Assembly: GCA_000708835.1 (NCBI GenBank)
Contig: DF236996.1
Location: 253,250 to 284,900 of the forward strand
Length of the DNA stretch: 31,651 nucleotides
Direction: 5' to 3'
Source: Klebsormidium nitens
Lineage: Eukaryota; Streptophyta; Klebsormidiophyceae; Klebsormidiales; Klebsormidiaceae
Both the position numbers and the translations under genes were made by a program. Every line of letters starts with the position of its first letter. Positions within the stretch are counted from its first letter, which is position 1. Under the pieces are notes generated by a model. It searched no databases. It worked only from the letters and a program-made list of their open reading frames with translations, and was not told where the DNA came from. Shown here piece by piece: positions 21,101 through 30,974 of the stretch.

Positions 21101-23974
21101 CACCCCAGGCAAAACGGGTTGTAACCGGTTCCATGCTCCGAGGCGTACTTTGCATGTCTGCCCGGAATCCAAATTTTGATGGGTTTGACCCAAATTGGGT
21201 TAGCAGCAAATTCCAACAACTTTTGTCTCCGGGCAGACGTGCGAACACCGTGTTCTGGGCGCCTGGTTAAGCCTGGTTTCACAGCCATTATAATGCTAAC
21301 CCGTATTGTGTTAGTCACGTTCCCTGTTTCTGCAAGAAACCGAGGACCTTGCGGCGCCCAGGAAGAACTTGGAAGCATCCTGAGCCGTCCGATCGATCAA
21401 TCGGTAGAGAGCATACTCTTCGGCTTTTCAGTGGCGCTTTGCGACCCTGCCTGAGCCTTGACTTTTCGCATTCGCAGCCAAAGCACGGCTACTCCTGGCT
21501 GCGACTGGGCCTCCAGCGACGACGCCGTGTGCGCGCACATATGGCAGAGGATCACGCGAGCGCGCGCGCTTCCCGCTGACACAACCGTCACTTTCGACCG
21601 GTGAGATCCCCTTATCCATGCGTGCTGTCCGGTGTTTCAAGCTTGTCTTTCAGCAGCTCGATGGCGGCGGATGTACGCACAACCGTGGAAGCATTTTCTT
21701 CTTATGCGTGATCACATGGAATTTGAAGAGACCTGAACTTTGTTTTTCTTCTGGTCTGGCAGTTTGTTTCTATTCCTAAGTCTGTTTTAGTTTGTTTGTA
21801 TGGTCAGGAACCAGAGCTGGCAACAATCGGACAAAATCAGGGTCCATTTGTGACGCCCTAAATCAAGAGCACTGATATACGACGCTGATCGTTAGTCCAT
21901 TGCGAGCATTGCCACGACCAGACTGTGGCTCAACATAGCGGGCCGACTTGCTTTATTCCACCCTAGTGACAGCTAGTCTCTCGAAGGATTGATCGCTTTA
22001 CTTGCCCAACGTGCCCTCATTGTTGATTAAGGGTCCAACGGAACGGGCCGACAAAAACAAGTCATTTCGAGGCTTTGGTCAGGGACAGCCCCTGCTTCCC
22101 ACCGGACGCTTCGGCCCTAAACCTCTCCTCATCAGACAGTTTACGTTTGGCGTTGTAAGCTATGGTCGGGACCCGCAAAACATTCGCGTACTTTAGCTGT
22201 ATCGCAAAACCTGAGCATCCTACTTTCAGGCACGTGGACATGCGGTCCCGTCTCGATTCCCCCCTCCCGTCCGACTACATCGGCTCCGGCAACGCGGGAC
22301 CCCCCCGGCTGAGTATATCTGCCGGCGAGTTATTGAATAAGACGTTGGGCCAGGTGGCGCAACGACTGCGGCGGGAGCTTCTGCAAATGGGCGAATCGTA
22401 TCTAAATGCGCTTCTCCGCAAGTAGGTCGGCGACCGTCGATCCTCATCCGTTTTTCCTCATTAGAACGTGAAATCTTCCAGGTTGATTTCGCCCTGTTTT
22501 GTACTGAATGCGAACGGGCGAACTATACCTGACGGCGCTTCTGCCCAAGTTGGTTTGCGACCTTTGATCAGTCTAATTTTCTGCGCTTTCTGCGTTTGGG
22601 CTTTCCGGGTGGTTTTTTCGCGATTTGATTCTCAGTGCGAATGGACGAAACGGATCTGGTGGCGCTTCTCCGCACATGGCCTGATCTCGGCCATTGATCC
22701 TTTGACGTCTCTGCGATGCTACCCTTATTTCCACTGCACCTGTCGTCCCCTCCTTCCGCGACGCGTCTCCCTTTCATCGCTTTTCTTGTCCCCAGACGCA
22801 CAAACGCACAGCCACTTTTTTGCGCTGTTCTTCAAGTAGGCCGTCCTCTTTTTCTCGTGATGATGCTTTTCGATACTTCATCCTTTTTCTGCCTGTGCAT
22901 CGATCAAAGACCCAGAGGAGAGTCAAGCCGTTAATCTCAGTCAAGCCGTCATAACTTCGCTCTCTTTTGCTGCTCAGATTCCGATCAATGCCCTTCGTCC
23001 CGCATTTCCTCGCGCGCGCGTCCCCGTTTGGCACCGCGGTCCGCGTCACTAGCTGGGCGAAGTTCCCGGTGTACGATGCGGACTTCGGCGGGGGGCGTCC
23101 GGCCCTCGTGACGCTGTCCGAACTGCCGTCCTTCTTCGACGGAGTGGTGGAGATCCAGGTCAGTCCTTGAACCGTACTTAGTATGACTTGGTTTCTCTTT
23201 CTCTTTGCCCTGACTCATCCCGGGTTTCGGTCCGTCCTTCAGTACCGTAGTATCAGCGTTTCCCTTTACAACTTCTCCATGTTCTGAGTCTTGCACGCTT
23301 ACCTTCTTGCTGCTATGTCGGGTTTGACTTCTCCTCACCAGTTTCTGACGTCACATATCATAGTCGATGCTTTGGAAACAGTTGGCATGGACCAAAAATG
23401 GTCCAAGATAGGCATTTGCCCGGAGTTGTGTGGTTGGCGTGTTTAGAAAGCACCGGTCCTTGTCCGAAGGGAATATGGCATGCATCTTGTCTTTCCTGCT
23501 TGTTCGAGTCGCACGGCTTGTACATGGGGAAAGGGAATTTTTAAGAAGGGAGAGCGCTCCTCTGAATAGACCGCTATAGCTAGCCGGGTTCTCGGAGATT
23601 CTTCTGAGAGAGCAAGAGTTGCAACCTGAGATCCAAGTAGCTTCTGAGCATTGGCGTCATAAGAAATGAAGCGTTCATCAACCGCAGGCGCTCCTGGTTT
23701 CCCCGTCGTGCTTAGCATCCAATTTGTTTGCCAGTGCGCTTCTGTCAAATCTAATATCCATATTCATCAACTTCGTGATGCTAAATACTCACAATTATTA
23801 GAGGACATCTGTGGGCTTGCACAGTCGGAAGAGGAAATCTTTCCGAATCTCACTGTGCAGCAAACACCTGAAGGGGACGGAGGCCTGGACGTCATCGTGT
23901 TTCTTCAAGAGGAGCACTTGGCGCGGCTTCGAGCGGATCCAGAGCTACACCCCTCCGTCACAACCAGACCCTGA
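18186..23974 (+). CDS. BAHD acyltransferase (hydroxycinnamoyl-transferase-like), 8 exons
   Basis: A cytosolic-type enzyme family that moves an acyl group from acyl-CoA to an alcohol or amine. Exons: 18186-18460, 18816-18981, 19589-19769, 20158-20371, 21478-21600, 22230-22421, 22978-23158 and 23861-23974. All joins are in phase, giving 481 aa plus TGA. The N-terminus has LPLSDLDVIQVPYHIPVIFVY and LAAFYPLGGRI. FRCGGLVLGVSFHHQIVDA holds the catalytic HXXXD (H164-D168), with Ala where most relatives have Gly. DMRSRLDSPLPSDYIG precedes the structural motif DFGGG (419-423), which is usually DFGWG. The C-terminus is short, as expected. Exon 3 could instead end at 19886 (gtaagc, same phase), giving 520 aa; the shorter form fits the usual length of 430-480. 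HCT-like is a best guess; the acceptor substrate is unknown. Confidence 0.93.
19480..19537 (+). repeat. short direct repeat in BAHD intron 2
   Basis: GGAGCAACATGTTGAAAG at 19480 recurs as GAGGCAACATGTTAAAAG at 19519, about 39 bases on. The next exon's acceptor is about 50 bases downstream. No function is evident. Confidence 0.65.
20394..20755 (+). repeat. 275-bp-offset direct repeat in BAHD intron 4
   Basis: About 85 bases starting GTCAGCT at 20394 recur from 20669. Shared blocks include TTTCCGCTT, GACTTTCGTGT, GCAACGG and GGAGCTTTCAGTTTG. Both copies are wholly intronic, just downstream of exon 4. A C-rich stretch with CCTAACCC-like words lies between them. Confidence 0.8.
21148..21243. repeat. 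inverted repeat in BAHD intron 4
   Basis: TGCATGTCTGCCCGGA (21151-21166) faces TCCGGGCAGACGTGCG (21228-21243); the arms match at 15 of 16 positions around a 61-base interior. The interior contains a smaller near-palindrome (GACCCAAATTGGGTT). Confidence 0.75.
22386..22720 (+). repeat. 127-bp tandem copies of the BAHD exon 6 3' end and donor
   Basis: The end of exon 6 and the start of its intron recur twice downstream at an exact 127-base period. AAYGGGCGAA-type anchors are at 22386, 22513 and 22640 (AATGGACGAA), and GCGCTTCT is at 22408, 22535 and 22662. The original donor is CGCAA|GTAGGT. The second copy keeps a GT (CCCAAGTTGGT) and the third has lost it (CGCACATGG). Confidence 0.88.
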
Positions 23975-26000
23975 GAGACCTTCCTCGAGTGTAAGGTACC
24001 TCCTGGGATTTGAGAAACTACTATGGCTTCCGGTTGTTGGTGTGACTGTGGCAAAACGTCTGCAGGCTTGAGTGTGGTTGTCGTGGAAAGTACTGTCTGA
24101 AGGATGCACGTTTTACGAAGAACAACAGCCGTTATGTTTCCAGAGGTCCACACATTTTAATGTTTTACGCTTCTAGAAAAGCTTTTCGTCCGGAGCAGAC
24201 GCAATGCAACGGCTGGGTGGGGTTTGAAGTGCTTGAAAACTTGCAGACTGGGATATTTTCCCTGAATAACGTATCGTTTCGAACTAGAGTACACGCGCGT
24301 GTCTTGTGCTTGTCTATTCTAGTTCCGCCTGCTCTGCACCAAAAAGTTTCCCATTAGGCCAAACTCAGAAACGAGCAACGTATTACTCAGGAAAACTGTA
24401 AACTGACTCGTCAAATAAGCGGGCGCAGAAAAGGGTGCCAAAATAAGAAGTGGTCGAACTTGAACTTTTCAACCGGGGTTCTGATGTCGACGTGGTGACA
24501 GCGAGGTCTGATGAAAGCACCACCCCTGGCCGCAGGAGGAAGCCGCAACAGCGCCAGCGACTGCGGGAGCCGGTTAGGATTGAAAAACAAAGAAAAAGGA
24601 AAAATAGAAAACGAATGCTTCAACCGGCATTCCAGGCCCCTTTCTCCGGACATCAAATAGCCGCGGATGACTTCAAAGCGGGAGAGCGTCCGAAAGCCGG
24701 GGCCTCGTCAATTCAAGGAAACAGGCAGAAAAAGGAAATGAGGTGGCCGGCTGGCACAATAAGGATGGAGGAGAGATAAGGAGATTGAGGGCAGAGGTGA
24801 CGAACCAGGTCGAATTGCAAATAGCCGGAAGCGGGTGTCAAGAGCTTGGGGAGTACACAGAAGTATAGATAGATTTATTCAAATACCTTCGTACAAGGCC
24901 GACATGATCTGTAACTCGACCATGTCTTTAAGCTGCAGATGATTCGAGTGCCGGTTGCATGACCGGCAGGCCCAAGCGGAGTAGGACATCGAGTTGGACT
25001 TGGTCCGAAATACAGTTCAATTGTTCAAGTCCAGCTGGGATGATCAGAAGGGTAGCCTCAGCTTTGATTTGGAGTTCCTTGCCTAAGGCTGTTGGCCCGG
25101 GCCGAAGATATTATGGCTGTTATATATACAAGTACACCAGAGACTTTGATCAACTACATTGTCATGCAGGCGGCTATATAATTATGTCTCGCGTACCATG
25201 ACGTGCGTTTCGCTGACGGACGTGCTCCGGTGACATACAGTGCTAGGATCGTAAGAGCCGGGCATGATTGTATATGGCCAGTTTGGGTGATGCACATCCC
25301 CATCAAGGCATGCATATACGTGCTCACGAATCACGCATCCTTGGAGTAGATGTACTGAAAAGCACGCGCTAGTGAAACGTGGTGGGCGACCGCGGTCTGA
25401 GTGCGCGCTCAGTGGTTCATGATTGCATGCAACGAGCGTTTAAAACTTCGTCCGAGTGCCTGGGCCGCCTCGTACTGAATCATGTAGTACAAGGGGCCAA
25501 ATCATATATTTAGCGCAAAAGCGTCACAATCATTATTGGAGCATAAGTTAAGGAAGCTGGGTATATTCGAGTCTCCTTTCTAAATGCAGAAAAACCAATC
25601 AGTGCGTTTGCAAACCAGAATCAGAGTTACATTATTTTAGTTTTGCTTTATCGTTTATTGAAAACTCGAAGTCCAATCGTCATGCCGAGCATACCTAGAT
25701 ATGGAACTACCGTAGTCTGCTTGCATGGCTGTCACCGCGGGGCTCAGCAACACGGTGCAGCTGTAAGTTAGTAATTGTAGCCCCGCGTCTTTCATTTGCA
25801 TGAGCCTTCTTAGTACGGATCAAAACCAAACCTCTCAAATCCTAAGTGCCCGTCGTGTAAAGTCAATATCAGTAGCTCAATCTGGTGCTCAACGGTAAGG
25901 TCTTCCACTCCCAAGTCTTCCCGGCTCTTCACGCTTGAAGACGACCGTTCGGGCGAGTTGACGTCAGAGACCCCTCGCCGGGGCCCTTGCGGCAAGCCGC
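23975..26000. other. intergenic region between two converging genes
   Basis: No supported gene. A Lys/Arg-rich frame at 24450-24779 has low-complexity composition and an opposing open frame, so it is not called. The stretch 24790-25650 is relatively AT-rich with no recognisable feature. The 3' untranslated regions of the BAHD and DUF900-type genes must lie at the two ends. Confidence 0.55.
25654..25659 (-). terminator. candidate polyadenylation signal of the DUF900-type gene
   Basis: TTTATT on the plus strand is AATAAA on the minus strand, about 340 bases past the stop at 26001. The position is plausible for a plant 3' UTR, but plant signals are loose and the match may be chance. Confidence 0.35.
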
Positions 26001-29000
26001 CTAAGCCCGTTGCGGCTTAGGCTTGGTGACTTTATACCAGTTCGTGCACGCCTCGCACTCAGACTGCACCTCAAGCGAGAGCGGCTCGATATGGAGCCGC
26101 TCCTGAGCGGCCTTGCCGTGGTTGATGATCTTGGAGATCTCCGCCAGCAGGCTCTCGTTGTTAGAAAAGTAGCCGTGGCCAAACCCGTCGGTGGCGAACC
26201 CCGACGCGTCCACCGTGTCGAGCTGCCCGGGGAGGAGCACCGGGTGCACCCGGTGCCCTTTGCGAAGGAGCAGCCACTCCCGGAAGAGACCGGCCCGGTA
26301 CCCAAAGTCGACGCCGACGAAGCGCAACACGGACGACACAACGAGCGCCCAATCGCCCCGGGAGCAAAACAGGGTCACCAGAGGGGCGTCGGGGCTTCCC
26401 CCGAGGGGAAGAAGTTGGTTGACCATGACCCGGAAATCTCCCGGGAGACGTCCGGCGCGGCAAAGGTGACGGTCCGCGTCAGCGCGCGGACGTCCGCAAG
26501 ACCGGCGGGGTCGGCGTTCAGAAGGTCTAGCGCGTTCTTGAGGCAGTAGTTGCCCATGCTGTGCGCGACGATGTGGAGCTTCTTCTGCAAAGAGCAGGAC
26601 GCGCACCGTCGGAACCAGCGTCAAGACCTCGCAAAACAAACAAGCGCGGGCCGAAAGACGGGACAACTACAAGCAGAAGTCCAAAAGAGGAATGATGCTT
26701 TGTTACTATTCCAACCCGGACCAGTGCACGGCGGCCGTCCGAGCAGCGTCTAAAACGTGCTCACGCTTTGCAAGATTCAAGGCAGGTGTCGGGATTTGAA
26801 GCAATTACAATAAGTAGCTGAATCTCTTTGTATCTCGTCCACCGCATCAATTCCAGTGGCGACTTGGCAGCGCCACTGGGAAATCGCCAAACTATCAAGC
26901 ATATTGGCGGGCTTGTTTTTCACGACGGCGACGTCTTGGTTGACAAGGACTGAGCTGATTACAATGGGTTGTTTCTCAGCAGGCCCTGGGCAAACGAGCG
27001 GGTCTGAAGGAACGGGCCAGCATGCAGCTTTCAACAGGGCCCTCAAGATCCCGACTTCTCAGCGACCTCGACAATGCCTCCAGCTGTGCGATCTGTCCAG
27101 CGCGCTCTTCCAGCCGACTCTCTGGAAGTCTCTCCGTTTTCCGCCAACCTAGTTCGAAGGCGAATAGACTCCCCGGCGGCCCGGCCTTACCCCGGGGAAG
27201 CTTGCGGCCAGCTCCCGCAGCAGGCCGGCCAGTCGCCCCGCCGACGTGCGCGCGCGGTCGCGGTCGTCGTTTCCTTTGCCCGGCAGGAACCCGTAGCGGA
27301 GCGTTTCGGCGTACGAGGCCCAGTCGTACGCGAGGACCGCCCCTTCGTAGCTCCCGGCGTCCGTCTTGAGGTCGAACGCGAGCTGCGCCGCGCCGCGGAT
27401 CGCGCCCTTGAAGGACGTGTTGAAGCCGTGGATGAAGAGCAGGAGTTCGCCCCCCCGCGCCTCGGTTTCCTGCCGGAGGTCTTCGTAAAAGGCGACCCGG
27501 TCGGAGGGGTACGTACCGTTCTGGCCCGGGAGGAGGATGATGTGGTACTGGGCGGCGCGCTCCGAGGAGTCGTCGGTGTCCTTGCCGATCTCCCCGGGCT
27601 TGCGCCGCTACAATGACAAGAAACGCGCGCGGTGAGAAAGTTGAAGGTCGATTGCGCGGCAAGCTTTGGTTGGTAAGGAGAGATGCTGAGCGCAGATCGA
27701 AAGTTGTGGAAGCGACACTTTTACCGGCTTGAACATGGTTCTCCTCGTCAATCTCGGCTAAACATAGCAACAAAGGAGAGGAAAGGAATTGAAAACATCG
27801 ATTAATTTACGGCTCTTCTCCGGATTTCGACGTCGTAAGCTGAGCGGCCGTACAGGTTACGCACAAGTTGCTGTAAACCTCAGCTCGTTGGAAAGGGCTT
27901 TTCCTGGATGCAAAACCATTGTCATTTGGAAGTTCAAGGCGAAAGCCAGTCGAGCCTTGCAGACGCTGATTTTGAATAGTCCCAAGAACGTACCCGGCCC
28001 AGAGTTTTGCACAAGAATCAAAGGCTATCCTTGAATGGTAGCCCCACTTCAAAGACACAGCTTCGACATCATCATCAAGGAGACGGCTAGCAACCTAACT
28101 TGAACTTGTGGATCGGGCCTTTGACACAACTTCCTGGCAGTGAATTATCTTGCGCATCGTAATCCAAAAGTGTCCAATCCGGACAGGGACTTGCTTCCAA
28201 ACGAAGTCCAAATGTGATCCGAACCGATTCGAACTTGGTCCGGAATCACGATTCCATGTTGCTGCAACGATCTGAAGTGTGTCCGAACCGATCCGAACCG
28301 CAGTGATCAGTTCGGATCTGGTTCGGACCTGGTTCGGACAAAGGCTGTCTCACGGTAACTAGAGAGGTCCGTTGAATCCTAGATGGGCGCATGTGTTCGA
28401 AGGCAGCATGTTTTTGCTGCCTAAAAGACTGAAAAAAATGAAAACTGAGAAATGGTGAGGATTTCTTTGATTCTTACCGAGCCGTCCTCCCACTTGCTGG
28501 GGATGCTGACGTTGGTCCAGCCCGTTTCAAGCGTGTCGTGCATCTTATTGGAGTATGCCAGCACGCCCTCGGGGGATCCTCCTGCGAGTACGCGGTCGGT
28601 GGCAAAGAACACCTTCTGAACTGCGTACGGCAGTTCCACAGGCTGGAAGAAAGGGTGGAAACACGTAAGGCCTCAGCAATTTCAGTCTTGATAGCTGAAG
28701 TGCGAACACTGGTCCTTGGAGTGGTGAGACACTCGTGTTACCAGAGTTACACAATTCTCATTCACATGGTAAACGGACCCAGAGTCCTTTGATTGGTTGT
28801 TGCCAGCGAATGAGAAGCTTGATGGGCAAGGCCTCTTGGAAGGACGATGAGTTCTCACGGTGAAGTCAAGTTTGTTCGCACAAGCCGTTGGAAGGGTATG
28901 CACAGCAAGACTCAGCGTCTGATACTACCTGTCTCTCTCAGACTTCAGGCTCCTTTATGGCAAATGAGAGAACCGTTGAGTGGAATATTGTTATCGGCAT

Positions 29001-30974
29001 GCTGGAACTGATCAGCCAGCAATGAGCCAACAGGACTGATCCAGAGTGCGTCAGCGGCGTTTATACCAGAGTATTATCAGACTTTTTCTAAGAACTTACA
29101 AAACGCAAGTCCAAAAAAATCCACTAACTCGTCGAGTCATCTCATGTTCGTGGACTGGTCCCATACCTTTCCCAAGCTGGCCACCCCCTGCGCCGGAGGC
29201 TCCTTGCGGTCGCTCACGCTTTCCTCCCTCCCAAAGGTACGCAACAATTTCGTTGGGAGTGTCCGGGTCAACTGAATCTGAAAGCGTGACAGGAGGGAGG
29301 GCGGGGGCGCTTCGAACTCGAACAGGGCCCTGACATTCTCCAGGCCGACAAGAAGCGACTGCACAACTCCCAGGCACCCCTCGAGCAGGGCATCCAGGTA
29401 GTCGGCGCACATATCCTGGGCTTCGGCCGAGGCCCTTTTGCCACTTTGCTCGGTGAGGTTCTGCACAACAGCAAGCGCTCCGGCGCCGGCACTCGACCCG
29501 CTCGAAAACTTAGCAAGCCCGAGCAGGAAGTCCTCCGAAACCTCCGTCTTGTCTGAGCCCTTGGTTAGGAGCCCGTTCACACTGGCCGCGAGCTCCTTGG
29601 TATGCCGGACAAATCCGGTGAGAAGCTCCTCCTGAACCGGCCGTCCGGTCGTGCGCGCTTCTATGGCCGTCTTGAGACCTGTTTTCATTTGCTGGAGCCC
29701 TCCGTAGGCAGTGTCTATGAAAGGGGCGATGGCCTTGGGCTCTTGGCGGGCCAGCTCGTTCGCAATGATGCCTTTGACTGAGTTTATGCCTTGTAAGAGG
29801 AAGGCTGCGTCGATTGCCAGGGCCAGCAGATTCCTCCGTTCCTCGTTGTCCAGCCAACTTGTGAGAAGCGCGGTTCGCTGCTCGTCGCCTGCGCAAAAAG
29901 TGCGGCGCTTGCATCAGATGGGTTTGCCTGCAAAGTGCTTGCTTGTGGGTGCAGTGGCATGGTTTCAGTCCTGTTCACAAGGAATTTCAAAGATTTTGTA
30001 GCCAAGTAGTGACTGACACCCTGTTTTGGGTTTTCCGGCGACAATTGTCCACACAACTCCAATTGCTGACAACATCCTACTGGAGGGCAGTCCTTGATAC
30101 ATATCCCTTGCTCTTACCCAAAAGCAAATCAAAAGACATTGGTTTGCCATCTCATCGCTATATTGACCCCTTCACCCGCCTGCATCATGCCACCAGTTAG
30201 AGGATATTGATGACTCATTATCTGGGCAAGGTTCTTGAAGATTGAAGCCACTTCTACTGAGCTGTCTGCTTCCCCCAGACTTGTTCGTGCATTGCTGCAA
30301 GCTTGAAGTCCACCGAGTGTTCGAGAAGTTACTGAATTTCGGTGCTTTTCACAGAGGTCAAACACTTTTTGGGCTCGATGTATAATGCAGCTGCAAATTG
30401 TTGTCTCTAAGAGCCTTGACAAAAGGACACGCCTGAAGCAACGCTCTTCAGTCTGCCTGATTTAGCTGGTCCTGACTTTCATTGATCAGTGACATCTGAG
30501 CTCGCATTGAAATGACAAACTCCAAGTGAAGGAACGACGACACTATCAGAACTGGTAAATCAGAGCAATGAAATGGAGCATGGTCCGCATTGAACAGAGC
30601 TTACTTGCACTGCCACCCTGCGCTTCCGGAGCCGCCGTACCAGCTGCCTTTGAAAAACTCTGCCGGCCATTCCTCAACTGATCCGCTCTTTTGCTCCAGG
30701 GCACTCCCCCAGCTCCAGGCGCGCTTCCACGGTAGACAAACTGCTCCGGTTCTTGACGGGCCCTGACGCCCGCCGTGCATGTTCGTTTGCACAGAGTACT
30801 GATTGCGCGCAGAGAAGACACGGACTGGACACTTGCTAGAGTGGGGATTTGGACTCGGCCGCGGGCCACTAGGGGCGGGTCAACCTTTGTGAAGCATCCT
30901 TTAGAAAGATGGGCATGGGCAACTGCAGGTCCATAGGAAAGCGCACACCGTTGCGACACACTGGGGGCGGCCAT
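26001..30974 (-). CDS. DUF900-type alpha/beta hydrolase, 5 exons, one frame break
   Basis: A serine-hydrolase-fold protein of unknown reaction. Exons on the minus strand: 30974-30605, 29888-29167, 28642-28478, 27607-27191 and 26584-26001, all with GT-AG joins in phase. The total is about 752 aa once one absent base near 26439-26443 is allowed for. Residues 1-75 are rich in Ser, Ala and Arg and poor in acids, like a plastid or mitochondrial transit peptide. Residues 124-364 are helical with no domain I know. The DUF900 part begins with VFFATDR (375-381) and continues with LLLFIHGFNTSFKGA (oxyanion HGFN, 479-482), YDWAS and KLHIVAHSMGN (nucleophile S567). After the frame break come VTLFCSRGDWAL, a possible LDTVDASG and GHGYFS with the likely catalytic His. 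Unshifted, the frame stops at 26375. The conserved text on both sides of the break suggests a sequence error or a very recent lesion. Confidence 0.88.
26237..26256. repeat. perfect 20-bp palindrome within coding sequence
   Basis: GCACCGGGTG is followed directly by CACCCGGTGC. It lies in the last exon of the DUF900-type gene, over codons for a GHRVHPV run. It is GC-rich and could form a hairpin, which may hinder sequencing of this exon. Confidence 0.9.
28216..28341. repeat. fold-back repeat of CCGAACC units in an intron
   Basis: GTCCGAACCGATCCGAAC (28281-28298) pairs with GTTCGGATCTGGTTCGGAC (28310-28328) with a single one-base bulge and an 11-base loop. A further unit, GATCCGAACCGATTCGAAC, lies at 28216-28234 and GGTTCGGAC follows on the right. 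All lie in intron 3 of the DUF900-type gene. Confidence 0.85.

Noticed and set aside
24450-24779. 110-codon Lys/Arg-rich plus-strand frame
   Set aside because: The composition is low complexity, an open frame exists on the other strand, and there are no family features or splice context.
26010-26549. 179-codon plus-strand open frame
   Set aside because: It is the antisense shadow of the GC-rich last exon of the DUF900-type gene.
26976-27773. 265-codon minus-strand Arg-rich frame
   Set aside because: It is the off-frame shadow of exon 4 of the DUF900-type gene; the true frame has HGFN and YDWAS.
29510-29914. 134-codon minus-strand Arg-rich frame
   Set aside because: It is the off-frame shadow of exon 2 of the DUF900-type gene.
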